Assembly (NCBI RefSeq): GCF_052030545.1
Contig: NZ_JBPDIH010000003.1
Span: 310,001-374,000 of the forward strand
Length of the DNA: 64,000 nucleotides
Direction of reading: 5' to 3'
DNA from: CANMXU01 sp052030545
GTDB lineage: Bacteria > Pseudomonadota > Gammaproteobacteria > Enterobacterales > Alteromonadaceae
Part shown: positions 18,020 to 27,888 of the stretch, one piece after another
Position numbering within the stretch: position 1 is the first letter of the stretch
Layout of the letters: each line of letters begins with the position of its first letter
Translations under genes and position numbers: made by a program
The notes under the pieces: generated by a model
What the model was told of the DNA's origin: nothing
What the model saw: the letters and a program-made list of their open reading frames with translations, nothing else
The model's database searches: none

Positions 18020-18774
18020 GACTGTTGTTCCTCTTCTGCAATATCTTCATCAGGTTTATGATAAAAAGAAGCAATAAACACCCCTAACTCAAACAGCAGC
18101 AACATAGGGATCGCTAACATTGTTTGAGAAATAATATCAGGAGGCGTTAACAACATGCCGATGATAAACGCACACACAATAACATAAGGTCGTTTGGTGC
18201 GTAAGCTGTCTGGGTCTGTCACCCCAGTCCAACACAATAAAATAATAACAACGGGTATTTCAAACGCAGCGCCAAAAGCAAAGAACAGCTTTAAGATAAA
18301 ATCTAAATAGCTACTAATATCAGTCGCAATGGTCACCCCTTCAGGGGCAACTGAATTAAAAAACGCAAAGACAACAGGAAAAACAATAAAGTACGCGAAT
18401 GCAATGCCACTATAAAAAAGTATCGTGCTACCAAACATTAATGGCGCAATTAAACGTTTTTCATTTTTGTATAAACCGGGGGCGACAAATGCCCATACCT
18501 GATACAAGATATACGGCATCGCAATAAAAGCAGATAAAACTATCGTTAATTTAAAGGGGGCAAAAAAAGGTGAGGCAACGTCTGTTGCGATCATTTGCGT
18601 ACCCGCTGGCATAGTAGCTAACAATGGCTGAGCCATGTATTGATAGATATCTTGTGCAAAATAGATCAAACAACAGAACACAACCAATACACCAACAACG
18701 GCATGCAGCAAACGGGTGCGCAGTTCAAGTAAGTGATCAAAAAGGGTGTAGGTTGTTTTTACTTCGGCTGTCAT
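18016..18774 (-). CDS. tatC: Sec-independent protein translocase subunit TatC
   Basis: A 252-residue multi-spanning protein with the six hydrophobic segments of TatC. It has the N-terminal HLLELRTRLLHA element with the conserved twin-arginine-signal-binding glutamate, and the conserved periplasmic FFAPFKLT and FVAPGLYKNEKR stretches. TatC is the inner-membrane receptor for folded proteins bearing twin-arginine signals. The ATG overlaps the tatB stop in TAATG. Confidence 0.97.
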   Translation of the reverse strand: MTAEVKTTYTLFDHLLELRTRLLHAVVGVLVVFCCLIYFAQDIYQYMAQPLLATMPAGTQMIATDVASPFFAPFKLTIVLSAFIAMPYILYQVWAFVAPGLYKNEKRLIAPLMFGSTILFYSGIAFAYFIVFPVVFAFFNSVAPEGVTIATDISSYLDFILKLFFAFGAAFEIPVVIILLCWTGVTDPDSLRTKRPYVIVCAFIIGMLLTPPDIISQTMLAIPMLLLFELGVFIASFYHKPDEDIAEEEQQS

Positions 18775-19151
18775 TACTTTTTAGTTTCTTGTTCAGAGGG
18801 CGCGCTGGAAGAAAGTTCTGCTGGTACCGTTACATCATTGCTGTGCTGTGGTTTTTTGGTTTCGTAAGGACGAGTAACCATTTCAGCCGCCTCTTTTAAA
18901 GATTTCAGCGACTCTTCAACTTCAGGTGACAAATTTTTCATGCCACTTTCTTCGGCTTTTTTTAAGTTAGCGTGCATTTCATGAATGCGTAATTCTTCAC
19001 TAAGTTCAGTTTTAACAGTGTCACTAAACTTTCGCACACCACTAATCCAGCCTTTTACTGTTCTAATGGCAACAGGCAAACGCTCTGGACCAAGCACTAG
19101 CAAGCCCATAACCGCTATAACTATTAGCTCCCAAAAGCCAATATCAAACAT
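18774..19151 (-). CDS. tatB: Sec-independent protein translocase subunit TatB
   Basis: A 125-residue protein with the TatB N-terminus MFDIGFWELIVIAVMGLLVLGPERLP (one membrane helix, hinge GPE), then an amphipathic helix and a charged, disordered tail. It forms the substrate receptor with TatC. It lies 3 bases downstream of tatA and overlaps tatC by one base. Confidence 0.96.
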   Translation of the reverse strand: MFDIGFWELIVIAVMGLLVLGPERLPVAIRTVKGWISGVRKFSDTVKTELSEELRIHEMHANLKKAEESGMKNLSPEVEESLKSLKEAAEMVTRPYETKKPQHSNDVTVPAELSSSAPSEQETKK

Positions 19152-19154
19152 AAT

Positions 19155-19388
19155 TTATGCCTGATCTTTTTCTTTAACAGACGTTTTTTCTTCAGCAGCA
19201 GTTTTGTTTGCTATTGCTTCGTCAGTTTTTTCAGCTTTAGGTTTATCATCTTCTTCACTAAGGGCGCCTTTGAAGCCTTTAACAGCTGAGCCTAAATCAC
19301 CACCTAAATTACGTAGTTTCTTAGTACCAAACAATAAGATAACAATTACCGCTATAATTAATAGCTGCCAAATACTTATACCACCCAT
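19155..19388 (-). CDS. tatA: Sec-independent protein translocase subunit TatA
   Basis: A 77-residue protein: one N-terminal membrane helix (GISIWQLLIIAVIVILLFGT), the FGTKKL hinge, an amphipathic helix (LGGDLGSAVKGFKGAL) and a charged tail. It oligomerises to form the Tat pore. It is the first gene of the likely tatABC-(unknown)-tatD-GGDEF-hemB operon, so the promoter should lie in 19389-19500. Confidence 0.96.
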   Translation of the reverse strand: MGGISIWQLLIIAVIVILLFGTKKLRNLGGDLGSAVKGFKGALSEEDDKPKAEKTDEAIANKTAAEEKTSVKEKDQA

Positions 19389-19631
19389 TGAAAACTCCTA
19401 TATTTCTCATTATTTCATTAGGCTATAAGGCTACAATAGTTTAACGCTAAAACTTTGTATTAGTTAAACAACCCTTAATAGCATTGAGGTCATTATAGAG
19501 TTTTCAATATAAAAAGCACCCCTTCATTAACAATTCTATGAAGTAGAACAAAGTTTATTCTGTGGAATTTTAAAAACAGGATAAAAATCAAACAAAGAAC
19601 AGAATGTTGAGCTAGGTTTTGCTAGGAAAAC

Positions 19632-22247
19632 CTATCCAATAGCGGTGATCAATCGAGGTTTAGGTTTTTGCTCACACAAGATTTTACACGGGCGACTAAT
19701 ATAATAGCCTTGACCAAATTCACAACCGACACCTTTTAATTGCGCTAAGGTTTCTTCCGTTTCAATACCTTCTGCAACGAGTCGATAACCAAACTTAGCA
19801 CCAAGCTCATTAAGCACTTTAACTAAGGTAATGTTTTTACTGTCAGTCGCCAGTGATTTAATAAAACTGCGATCAAGTTTAATAAACTCAAATGGGTAAT
19901 TGTGTAAAAAGTTAAACGAAGATATGCCGGCACCGTAGTCATCAAGCGCTAATTTAACGCCAAATTCTTTCAGCTTTCGCAAACCTTTTAATGCAAGTTC
20001 ACCGTGCTGCGTAAAGGCTGATTCATTAAACTCTAGAATGAGTCGCTGTGGTTCAATTTTGTGATGCTTAAATAAACTGATCAATTTAGTTAATTGGTTA
20101 GATTGCGTTAAGTGACGACCCGACAAGTTAATACCGATAAAGGCATTTTTATATTCAGGCACAGTTCGCCAGTAAACAAGCTGTTTAGCGACAGATTCAA
20201 CCACCCAGTTTTCGATTTCCAAAATCATACCGGTTTCTTCCGCCATGAATAAGAACTCGCTTGGCGTAAGAATGCCTCGAGAAGGATGATTCCAACGTAA
20301 TAAGCCTTCAAAGCCTATCGTGGTGGTATGTTCTAAATCTGATATTTTTTGATAATGCAGTTCAAATTGTCTTTCTTTAATAGCAACTCTAAGTTCTTGC
20401 TCAAGCGTCATGCTAGCAATAAGCTGGTCACGCATGCTCTCGTCAAAAAATACATAGCGACCACGTCCTAAGCTTTTTGCTTGGTACATCGCGGCATCTG
20501 CGTCACGCAGTAGTTCGTTGGCATCTGAGTATTGTTGGCTACACAACGCAATACCAATACTCGCGTTTGAATATAAAGTATGCCCTTCTAAGTCAAAAGG
20601 TTGTGCAACTGACTCAATAATACGAGAAGCAACTTCTTCAACATCATCATGACATTGCACTGAATCAAGTAAGATAACAAATTCATCACCACCTAGGCGG
20701 GCAAGAATATCGTTGTCACGCACGCATTTTCGTAAACGTTTCGCGATTTCAATTAAAAACAAATCGCCAGCATGATGCCCTAAGGTATCGTTGATCATTT
20801 TAAAACGATCAAGGTCGATAAATAGCACGGCATATTTATGTTTTGGATGACGTTTTAAATGGCGAAGTGCATAGCTCAACCTGTCTGAAAACATGGCCCG
20901 ATTTGGCAACTGCGTTAACGCATCATGATGAGCTTCAAAATATAACTGTTCTTCAGCTTTCCGGCGCTCTTCAATTTGCATACGTAACTTCATATTCGTG
21001 GTTTGCAGTGCTTGCGTACGCTCATTGACTAAAATTTCTAATTGCTCATTACTTTGTTGAATTTTTTCTTGCGCTCGAACGCGATTAATCGCAATGGCGA
21101 TATTTTGAGAAACAAACTGAATAAGCTGTAAATCAACCGAAGCGTAAGCGTCGGGGTCTTGGTAATCTTGAATAACAAGCACGCCAAACACACTGCCTTG
21201 CTCTAGCAATGGTGCAGCCAACCATGCTTTAGGCATGGTGCCGTGCAGATCATACTTACCTAATTTTTCCGTAACCGTACGATTATGTTCCACACTGTGC
21301 ATTGTGCCTTGAGAAATTAGCACTGGTTTGGCTTTTTTAATCACCATTTCCGTTAAACCATTACCAACAGAGCGTGGTCGCGCTTTGGGTGATTTGTTAT
21401 CAACGTAATAAGGGAACTCTAACTGGCCATTTTCACTATTTAATAAACAGATATAAAAATTATCAGCTTGCAAATTCTTTTGTAGTTCTTGGTGAAGGGC
21501 AACAAACAAATTAGACAAGCTCTGCTCTGACGCCGTTATTTGGGCAATGCTTAATAGCGTAGTATGCAGTTTTTCAGCTTTTTGGCGCTCAGCAATTTCA
21601 CTTTGCAGTTTCTGATTTGTTTCGGTGAGCTTTTGCGTACGTTGCAAAATGTTTTGCTCAAGCAATTCACGGCTACGAATGCGATCAATTGCGGTGACTA
21701 AATGCGTCGCCATGAACTGTAAAAGCTGGCTGTCTTTGTCGTCAAACTGCATTTTGTCGTCATAGCTTTGCACCGCAATAACGCCAATCACTTGACGAGC
21801 ACGAACCAAAGGTACACCTAACCAATCTTGGCATGGGGTGTCATAGGGAAGAATTTCACCACTTTTGATGTAAGCTAAACGTTGCTGAGCATTGCAATGC
21901 AAAACCTCGCCTTGCGTAAACACCATTTCGGTTAAACTTTGCTGCCAGTGATTTTTATCAAAAAAATCGAAAATTCGCTTTTCTTTCGGGTTGTGGCAAT
22001 AAGCGGAGGCTAAGTGACCGTCATTGTTGAGTAAAATAACATGAAAATTGTCAGTAACGAGTTGGCTACTGATCACGGCTTCGAGCGCGGAATAAAACTC
22101 TGCCATTTGCGTTACCGTGCTTGCCAGCTCTGACAAGTTTAGTAACCCAGTCTGCATTGTTTTAACTTGACGATAACGTTTTAATAATGATTTTAGCTTT
22201 GGGATTTGCTTAATCGCTACAGTATCGTCTAATGTCCTTGGCTCCAT
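19632..22247 (-). CDS. GAF-GAF-GGDEF-EAL cyclic di-GMP protein
   Basis: About 871 residues, soluble. Two GAF-type sensor domains (residues ~35-200 and ~235-395) are each followed by a coiled coil. A GGDEF domain follows (ARLGGDEFVIL, intact, with an RDND inhibitory site five residues upstream). The last domain is EAL (FEGLLRWNHP, DDYGAGISSF, KLDRSFI, VAEGIET). The EAL motif reads EGL and the DDFG motif reads DDYG, changes common in working phosphodiesterases, so both making and breaking cyclic di-GMP are possible. The ATG at 22247 is favoured over a TTG at 22265. It is transcribed alone; its trigger is unknown. Confidence 0.92.
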   Translation of the reverse strand: MEPRTLDDTVAIKQIPKLKSLLKRYRQVKTMQTGLLNLSELASTVTQMAEFYSALEAVISSQLVTDNFHVILLNNDGHLASAYCHNPKEKRIFDFFDKNHWQQSLTEMVFTQGEVLHCNAQQRLAYIKSGEILPYDTPCQDWLGVPLVRARQVIGVIAVQSYDDKMQFDDKDSQLLQFMATHLVTAIDRIRSRELLEQNILQRTQKLTETNQKLQSEIAERQKAEKLHTTLLSIAQITASEQSLSNLFVALHQELQKNLQADNFYICLLNSENGQLEFPYYVDNKSPKARPRSVGNGLTEMVIKKAKPVLISQGTMHSVEHNRTVTEKLGKYDLHGTMPKAWLAAPLLEQGSVFGVLVIQDYQDPDAYASVDLQLIQFVSQNIAIAINRVRAQEKIQQSNEQLEILVNERTQALQTTNMKLRMQIEERRKAEEQLYFEAHHDALTQLPNRAMFSDRLSYALRHLKRHPKHKYAVLFIDLDRFKMINDTLGHHAGDLFLIEIAKRLRKCVRDNDILARLGGDEFVILLDSVQCHDDVEEVASRIIESVAQPFDLEGHTLYSNASIGIALCSQQYSDANELLRDADAAMYQAKSLGRGRYVFFDESMRDQLIASMTLEQELRVAIKERQFELHYQKISDLEHTTTIGFEGLLRWNHPSRGILTPSEFLFMAEETGMILEIENWVVESVAKQLVYWRTVPEYKNAFIGINLSGRHLTQSNQLTKLISLFKHHKIEPQRLILEFNESAFTQHGELALKGLRKLKEFGVKLALDDYGAGISSFNFLHNYPFEFIKLDRSFIKSLATDSKNITLVKVLNELGAKFGYRLVAEGIETEETLAQLKGVGCEFGQGYYISRPCKILCEQKPKPRLITAIG

Positions 22248-22373
22248 CAAGGGGTTCCACTTCAAAGTAGTATTATTTTTGTGCGATTAGTCTATCAAAA
22301 TAAAAATAATTGGCTAGCAAATTATGACCTTTTTGCTCGCTTTTTGTTAAAAACGTTACTCCTTTGTACAATA

Positions 22374-22411
22374 AAACTCCAAAGACAGCGTTATCACCAT
22401 CTTTGGAGTTT
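22374..22411 (-). terminator. Terminator of the second TonB-dependent receptor
   Basis: A perfect 12-bp stem (AAACTCCAAAGA at 22374-22385, TCTTTGGAGTTT at 22400-22411) with a 14-base loop lies 25 bases past the receptor stop codon on the minus strand. Confidence 0.8.
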
Positions 22412-22436
22412 ATTCAACAAGTTAATTAATTGCTAA

Positions 22437-24911
22437 TTAAAAGTTGTAGGTTGTGCTGATGAAGAAAGTACGACCGATTACGTCGTAAATACTTGGCACA
22501 GTGTTCATGTCGTTACCGTCTGGTACAACTTCTGGCTCGGTGTCTAATAAGTTCTTAATACCACCGTTTACACGCCACGCATCATTGATGAAGTGCGTTG
22601 CAGAAATATTGTGATAAATCACATCATTGGTTCTGTAAGCTTCACCGTAGTAGTTACCGTGCATACCTTGAATGAACTGACCATTGTATTGGATGCTAGT
22701 ATCATCAGAAATATCATGGAAAATTGAAATATTAGATTTTAACTGCGAGTAACCACCCATCATGCCGTCGATAGAACCTGTGTAATCAACACCGTCTTGC
22801 TCAAACTTAGTTAAGTAAGTGGTATCGATCATGACACGAGTAGAATCGAAAACCATAGAAAGGTTCCAGTCGATACCTGCAGTATCTTGGCTACCAATGT
22901 TAGTTAACGCAGCAGTCATGTTTGACAAGTCACCTTCAGGTGTGATGTTAATTGTCTCACACGCCATTTGGTCACCTAAGAAACACTTGTTCATTTCGCT
23001 TTGCACGTCAACACGGCTAATCGCGTTAGTTACATCAAAGCTCCAGTAATCAATTGTTGTAGAAATTCCATCAGCAATTTCCCAAACCATACCAAAGGTA
23101 ACAGACTCACTTTCTTCTGGTTTTAAGTTTTCATCACTGGTGTAGTTTACTAGGATTTGTGGATCTTCTTCATTTCCCCATGGGTCTTCTAGGTAATCGA
23201 AAGAACCTGTGTTACCACCGTAAAGTTCACTTACGTTTGGCGCTCTAAAACCCGTTGCTGCTACGGCACGGATCATAAAGCTGTCAGTAAATTCGTAAGT
23301 AGCACCTAATTTCCAAGTTGCCGCGCCACCAAACGTTGAATAGTCATCGTAACGGGCCGCACCTTCAACACTGAACTGGTCAGTCACTGGCACAGAAACT
23401 TCACCGTAAAGTGAGTTTACTGAGTAGCTACCTTCAGTTGGATCTTGTTGTGCTGCCGTGCTTTCACCGTCTTGAATAATTTGATCCGGCGTGTAGAAAC
23501 CACTGTCATATCTGTGCTCAAAACCAAACGCATAACCGATATCACTTTCAGTTAAACCACTGTAACCAGCAGCTAAGATGAACTGTTCGTTACCACCTTC
23601 ATTTTGCTCAGTATATAAAATTTCTTCATCGGTTAAGAAGTCACGACTTAATTCATCGCCGCTAAACCATGCACCTTGGTTAGCGTAAATGCTTTTTTCC
23701 ATGTTGCCGGCATGTACAGAGTTGGCAATGCTGTCTTTAGAGTCGTTACGGCCGTAAGTTGCAGAAATGTCCCAGCTGTCATCATTTTCTAAATAGCCTT
23801 TTAAGCCAATCGATGCACGGTAAGTATCTGTTTGTTGTTGATAGATACGAGGACCTGCATCTGTCATACGACGACGGTATTCCAATTCTTCAACTAATTC
23901 ACCATCTTCACCGTAGAAGTCTTCATGGTTTAAATGCTCATCATCAATCATTGACGTATCTAACATGATAGATGCTGGCTGTGGTGCCATTTGCTGCTGT
24001 GAATCACGATGGGTGTACATTAAATCAGCGCTGAATTCGATATCATTGTTGAATTCTTTGGTGTAGCTTGAAAACAAGCTAGTTAATTCATTTGGCGTTT
24101 GTGCGTAGCTTGATGTGGTGTAATCGTAGCCTTCTTCGCGCTCAACCCAGTTACCTTCTTCATCTTTAACCTTGCCACCTAAACTGCCGCCCGGTACGTA
24201 AGAAGAACTTCCTGGTGGTACAAAATCACGATCAGACTGAATAACTTCACCACGGTTTGAATACTGCAAACCAACAACTAAGTTACCACCGGCAACTTCA
24301 GTACCGTGTAACAAGCTAAAGCCGCCTGTTTCACCGTCATACTTGCCAGTAATGCTCGCATCAGCAGTTAATTCTGTGCCTTCAAAGTCTTTTTTAGTGA
24401 TGATATTTACAACACCCGCAATAGCGTCAGAGCCATAAACCGCTGAAGCGCCATCTTTTAAAATTTCGATTGATTTGATCATCGCCACAGGAATGGTATT
24501 TAAATCAACTGAAGAGTCAGCACCAATACCTGATGCCACCATACGGCGGCCATTTAACAATACTAAAGTACGTTGTGAGCCCATACCACGAAGGTTAACT
24601 GTCGCAGAACCACCTGAGCCGTTGTTTGAGCTTGCGCCTAAGCTCATGCCTGCTGCAGAAGGTTGAGCCGATAAGATTTCTTCAACTGATTGATAACCGT
24701 TTTTAACGATAAAATCATCAGAAATCACAGTTACAGGACTCGCTGTTTCCATATCGGTTCTGTTAATACGCGATCCGGTAACTTCGATGCGTTCTATTGA
24801 ACTTTCTTGACCATCTTGTGCCAAAGTTTGGAATGTTAGTGCTGATGACGCAGCAACACCCACAATTAGCGCTCGCTTTACAGCACGGCTAATAATTGTT
24901 CTGTTTTTCAT
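22437..24911 (-). CDS. TonB-dependent receptor
   Basis: An 824-residue outer-membrane receptor. A signal peptide (ending about LAQ/D at residue ~32) is followed by a TonB box (SIERIEVTGSRI) and a plug domain with VNLRGMGSQRTLVLLNGRRM and IEILKDGASAVYGSDAIAGVVNIIT. The barrel ends in FFISTTYNF with the terminal aromatic that directs outer-membrane insertion. The family imports ligands larger than porins allow; the ligand is not evident here, and the neighbours (a cyclic di-GMP protein and rep) give no hint. The start ATG has GAGAGAGAAG just upstream. It has its own terminator, and the 335 bases before it probably hold its promoter. Confidence 0.92.
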   Translation of the reverse strand: MKNRTIISRAVKRALIVGVAASSALTFQTLAQDGQESSIERIEVTGSRINRTDMETASPVTVISDDFIVKNGYQSVEEILSAQPSAAGMSLGASSNNGSGGSATVNLRGMGSQRTLVLLNGRRMVASGIGADSSVDLNTIPVAMIKSIEILKDGASAVYGSDAIAGVVNIITKKDFEGTELTADASITGKYDGETGGFSLLHGTEVAGGNLVVGLQYSNRGEVIQSDRDFVPPGSSSYVPGGSLGGKVKDEEGNWVEREEGYDYTTSSYAQTPNELTSLFSSYTKEFNNDIEFSADLMYTHRDSQQQMAPQPASIMLDTSMIDDEHLNHEDFYGEDGELVEELEYRRRMTDAGPRIYQQQTDTYRASIGLKGYLENDDSWDISATYGRNDSKDSIANSVHAGNMEKSIYANQGAWFSGDELSRDFLTDEEILYTEQNEGGNEQFILAAGYSGLTESDIGYAFGFEHRYDSGFYTPDQIIQDGESTAAQQDPTEGSYSVNSLYGEVSVPVTDQFSVEGAARYDDYSTFGGAATWKLGATYEFTDSFMIRAVAATGFRAPNVSELYGGNTGSFDYLEDPWGNEEDPQILVNYTSDENLKPEESESVTFGMVWEIADGISTTIDYWSFDVTNAISRVDVQSEMNKCFLGDQMACETINITPEGDLSNMTAALTNIGSQDTAGIDWNLSMVFDSTRVMIDTTYLTKFEQDGVDYTGSIDGMMGGYSQLKSNISIFHDISDDTSIQYNGQFIQGMHGNYYGEAYRTNDVIYHNISATHFINDAWRVNGGIKNLLDTEPEVVPDGNDMNTVPSIYDVIGRTFFISTTYNF

Positions 24912-25246
24912 GACTTCTCTCTCTATTTTTATTGGTGATTAACCTGGTTGCTGTCATGTTGCATCATTAAAAACAGCGAGTTCGTTCCAATTTGTGAGAG
25001 TTTTGATCGAATTGCGTTACCGAGGAGTTACTAAATGTATCCAGCGCTCAATTGAGCACCAACTTGTTACAGAATGTAGTATTTCTTATTTTTGGCGAAA
25101 CGCATAAGAAAGCGCTTTAGCTAAAAAGTGGGAAAATATAAAAGTCTTGATGAAATATTTCTTTATTAAGAGCAAAAGCGCGGCAGGGTAAATACCGTTT
25201 TCGGTTCATTTACCCTGAATTTGGTTAAGCGGAAGTTAAGATAGGT
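24912..25246. other. Intergenic region between the receptor gene and rep
   Basis: Contains the rep terminator near its right end and, toward 24912, presumably the promoter of the receptor gene. I see no further gene or repeat. Confidence 0.6.
25185..25216 (-). terminator. rep terminator
   Basis: A hairpin lies 31 bases past the rep stop. The outer stem is AGGGTAAAT (25185-25193) with ATTTACCCT (25208-25216), and the inner stem is ACCG with CGGT. Confidence 0.75.
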
Positions 25247-27271
25247 TTAGGTTTTCTTTTTTGCATCAAGCATGGCACGTAAACCAGCAACACCAACTTT
25301 TGCAGATTCTTGCTGCTTTTCAGGTGTTTTTTTCACTTGCCCTAATTCCCAGTTTAAATCATCTTGTGGTAATTCATGTAAAAAGCGACTCGCTTCTGTT
25401 CGCGCAATTTCACCAAACTGGCGGCGCTCACGCGCATAGGTAAAAATAAGTTCACGTTGAGCACGTGTTATACCTACATATGCAAGTCTGCGCTCTTCTT
25501 CGACATTACCTTCGTCAATACTGGTTTGGTGTGGTAATAACCCTTCTTCCATACCGATTAAGAAAACATAAGGGAACTCTAATCCTTTTGACGCATGCAA
25601 GGTCATCAATTGCACTTGATCTGCAAACTCTTCTTCTTCATTACGTTCCATCATATCGCGTAAGGTCAAACGCGTAACAACTTCAGGTAAAGTCATCGGA
25701 TCTTCGTCATCACTGCCTTCAAGCATTTGTGTGACCCAACTAAATAGCTCGGTGACGTTCTTCATGCGCATTTCTGCCGCTTTGGCACTAGGTGAAGTGT
25801 CGTATAACCAATCTTCATAGTTGATTTCACGGATCATGCTACGCAGAACCGCAGCGGTATCACCACGCTCAGCATTATCAGCGGTTTCAACTAGCCAGCG
25901 GGTAAACCCTTGTACATGAGCTAAGCCCCGGCCGGTAAGATGTTGCTCTAAACCCAGTTCAAAACTAGCAGCGAACATACTGTTTTGACGAATATTAGCG
26001 TAACTGCCCAGTTTTTCTAATGTTGCCGGACCAATTTCTCTGCGCGGGACATTAACAATACGCAAAAAAGCATTGTCATCATCAGGGTTCACTAGTACGC
26101 GCAAATAAGCCATCACATCTTTAATTTCTGAACGAGAGAAAAAAGACGTTCCGCCACTTATTTTATAGGGAATACGGTTGGTCATCAGCGCTTTTTCTAA
26201 TAAACGCGATTGGTGGTTGCCGCGATATAAAATCGCATAATCTTTATAATGACTTTTGCTTAAGAAGCGATGACCAATCAGTTCACCAACGACACGCTCT
26301 ACTTCATGCTCTTCATTTTTAGCCTGTACGACCCTTAACTCAACACCATAAGCAAGCTCACTAAAAAGTGCTTTATCGTAGACATGAGGGTTGTTAGCAA
26401 TAAGAATATTGGCACATTTTAAAATACGGCCGCTAGAGCGGTAGTTTTGCTCAAGCTTAATCAGCTTTAAATTAGGAAAGTCTTGACCAAGTAACACTAG
26501 GTTTTGTGGTTTAGCACCACGCCACGAATAAATCGATTGGTCGTCGTCGCCTACCACAGTTAATCGACCACGCTCACCCGTTAAATATTTTACTAACTCA
26601 TATTGGCTAGCATTGGTATCTTGATATTCATCAACGAGCATATAACGGATTTTTTGCTGCCAACGGTTACGTACTTCAGTAAAATTTCGAAATAACAGTG
26701 TCGGTATTAAAATAAGGTCATCAAAATCGAGCGCATTGTAGGCCTTCATGTGTTTTTGATAACGTTGATAAAACTCAGCGTATTCAGCACTGTCAGCATC
26801 ACCGGCTTGTTTAATAGCTTGTTCTGGTAGTAACAAATCATTCTTCCAATTTGAAATCATCATTTGTAACTTACTCAGTAAGTCTTTATCGCCGTCGAGT
26901 TCATCGATAGTGAGTTCTTTTAATAAAGCTAAAGTGTCTTGGTCATCAAAAAGCGTAAAACCGGGTTTATAACCTAAGGTTTTAATCTCTTTACGGATAA
27001 TATCTAAACCAAGTGAATGGAAGGTTGATACGGTTAAGCCGCGACTTTGATCTTTGCCCAACATTTTAGTAACACGCTCTTTCATTTCACGAGCGGCTTT
27101 ATTGGTAAAAGTTACCGCGGCAATATTGCGTGCTTTGTAGTCACACTTTTGGATCAAGTACGTAATTTTTTGACAAATAACCCCAGTTTTACCACTACCT
27201 GCACCTGCTAACACTAAGCATGGGCCGCTGACATATTTTACTGCTTCATTTTGTCCTGGGTTTAATTTCAT
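25247..27271 (-). CDS. rep: ATP-dependent DNA helicase Rep
   Basis: A 674-residue superfamily 1A helicase of Rep length. Walker A is GAGSGKT at about residues 22-28, followed by AAVTFTNKAAREMKERV (Ia) and the DEYQDTN Walker B region. VVGDDDQSIYSWRGA, QNYRSSGRILKCAN, LMTLHASKGLEFPYVFLIG and VGITRAQREL (motif VI) complete the set. Rep unwinds 3'-5' and clears proteins ahead of replication forks. Its size and N-terminus (MKLNPGQNEAVKYVSGPCLVLAGAGSGKT type) favour Rep over UvrD. Confidence 0.95.
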   Translation of the reverse strand: MKLNPGQNEAVKYVSGPCLVLAGAGSGKTGVICQKITYLIQKCDYKARNIAAVTFTNKAAREMKERVTKMLGKDQSRGLTVSTFHSLGLDIIRKEIKTLGYKPGFTLFDDQDTLALLKELTIDELDGDKDLLSKLQMMISNWKNDLLLPEQAIKQAGDADSAEYAEFYQRYQKHMKAYNALDFDDLILIPTLLFRNFTEVRNRWQQKIRYMLVDEYQDTNASQYELVKYLTGERGRLTVVGDDDQSIYSWRGAKPQNLVLLGQDFPNLKLIKLEQNYRSSGRILKCANILIANNPHVYDKALFSELAYGVELRVVQAKNEEHEVERVVGELIGHRFLSKSHYKDYAILYRGNHQSRLLEKALMTNRIPYKISGGTSFFSRSEIKDVMAYLRVLVNPDDDNAFLRIVNVPRREIGPATLEKLGSYANIRQNSMFAASFELGLEQHLTGRGLAHVQGFTRWLVETADNAERGDTAAVLRSMIREINYEDWLYDTSPSAKAAEMRMKNVTELFSWVTQMLEGSDDEDPMTLPEVVTRLTLRDMMERNEEEEFADQVQLMTLHASKGLEFPYVFLIGMEEGLLPHQTSIDEGNVEEERRLAYVGITRAQRELIFTYARERRQFGEIARTEASRFLHELPQDDLNWELGQVKKTPEKQQESAKVGVAGLRAMLDAKKKT

Positions 27272-27446
27272 TACGTCGATAAAAAGTGCTGATGATAAAG
27301 TGGCGCGATCTTATACCAAATAACGGCATTAATCGATTTGCGATTGCGCTTTTTTGCGGGCAAAGAACATCTTGAAACGGTTTTTTCTACCATCTAACCC
27401 AGAATTGATTACAATATAGGGACTTATTACTTTAACGGTTTTAAAA

Positions 27447-27698
27447 ATGATCAACGCAAAGAAGATTGAAGAAATAGCAAAGCAAGTTACCGAGTCAATT
27501 CCTCCAGGTTTAAAAAACTTGGCCAATGATTTTGAAGATAAAACCAAAACGGTATTGCAACGCAAATTATCACAACTTGATGTTGTGTCACGTGAAGAGT
27601 TCGACGTACAAACACAAGTACTTATTAAAACCCGTGAAAAACTTAGCGCACTTGAAGCTAAAATTGCTGAGCTCGAAGCAAAAATGAGTGGCGAATAA
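27447..27698 (+). CDS. ubiK: Ubiquinone biosynthesis accessory factor UbiK
   Basis: An 83-residue protein of the BMFP (YqiC) family. The N-terminal amphipathic helix (MINAKKIEEIAKQVTESIP) and a C-terminal coiled coil (REKLSALEAKIAELEAKM) match UbiK, which forms trimers and helps the UbiJ-containing complex make ubiquinone. It is transcribed divergently from rep and is followed by a strong terminator. Confidence 0.9.
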   Translation: MINAKKIEEIAKQVTESIPPGLKNLANDFEDKTKTVLQRKLSQLDVVSREEFDVQTQVLIKTREKLSALEAKIAELEAKMSGE

Positions 27699-27732
27699 AC
27701 CGCAATAACTAAGCGCTAACATTAAGTTCAAA

Positions 27733-27766
27733 AAAAGCCGATATTATCATGATAATATCGGCTTTT
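27733..27766 (+). terminator. ubiK terminator
   Basis: A perfect 16-bp stem (27733-27748 with 27751-27766, core GCCGATATTATC) has a 2-base apparent loop and a T-rich 3' flank. Confidence 0.9.
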
Positions 27767-27789
27767 GATTTTGCTTACTGCTATTAACT

Positions 27790-27888
27790 TACAGCTCGTT
27801 ACTTGCAGCTTCTAGCTTTCCACTTGCCGCTTGCCGTTTGTTACTTACAGCTTCTCACTTACCGCTTGCCGCTTTCCACTTATAGCTT
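27790..27888. repeat. Imperfect short repeats abutting the malic enzyme stop codon
   Basis: About 100 bases made of reiterated variants of CTTGCCGCTT, CTTACAGCTT, GCTTTCCACTT and TAGCTTCT. It runs up to the malic enzyme stop codon at 27889. Read on the minus strand it is a purine-rich array of AAGCGGCAAG-like units. Units differ in sequence and are not separated by spacers, so this is not CRISPR. Confidence 0.7.

Noticed and set aside
27790..27888. CRISPR-like array
   Set aside because: Units are only 8-11 bases, variable, and not separated by unique spacers; no cas genes nearby.
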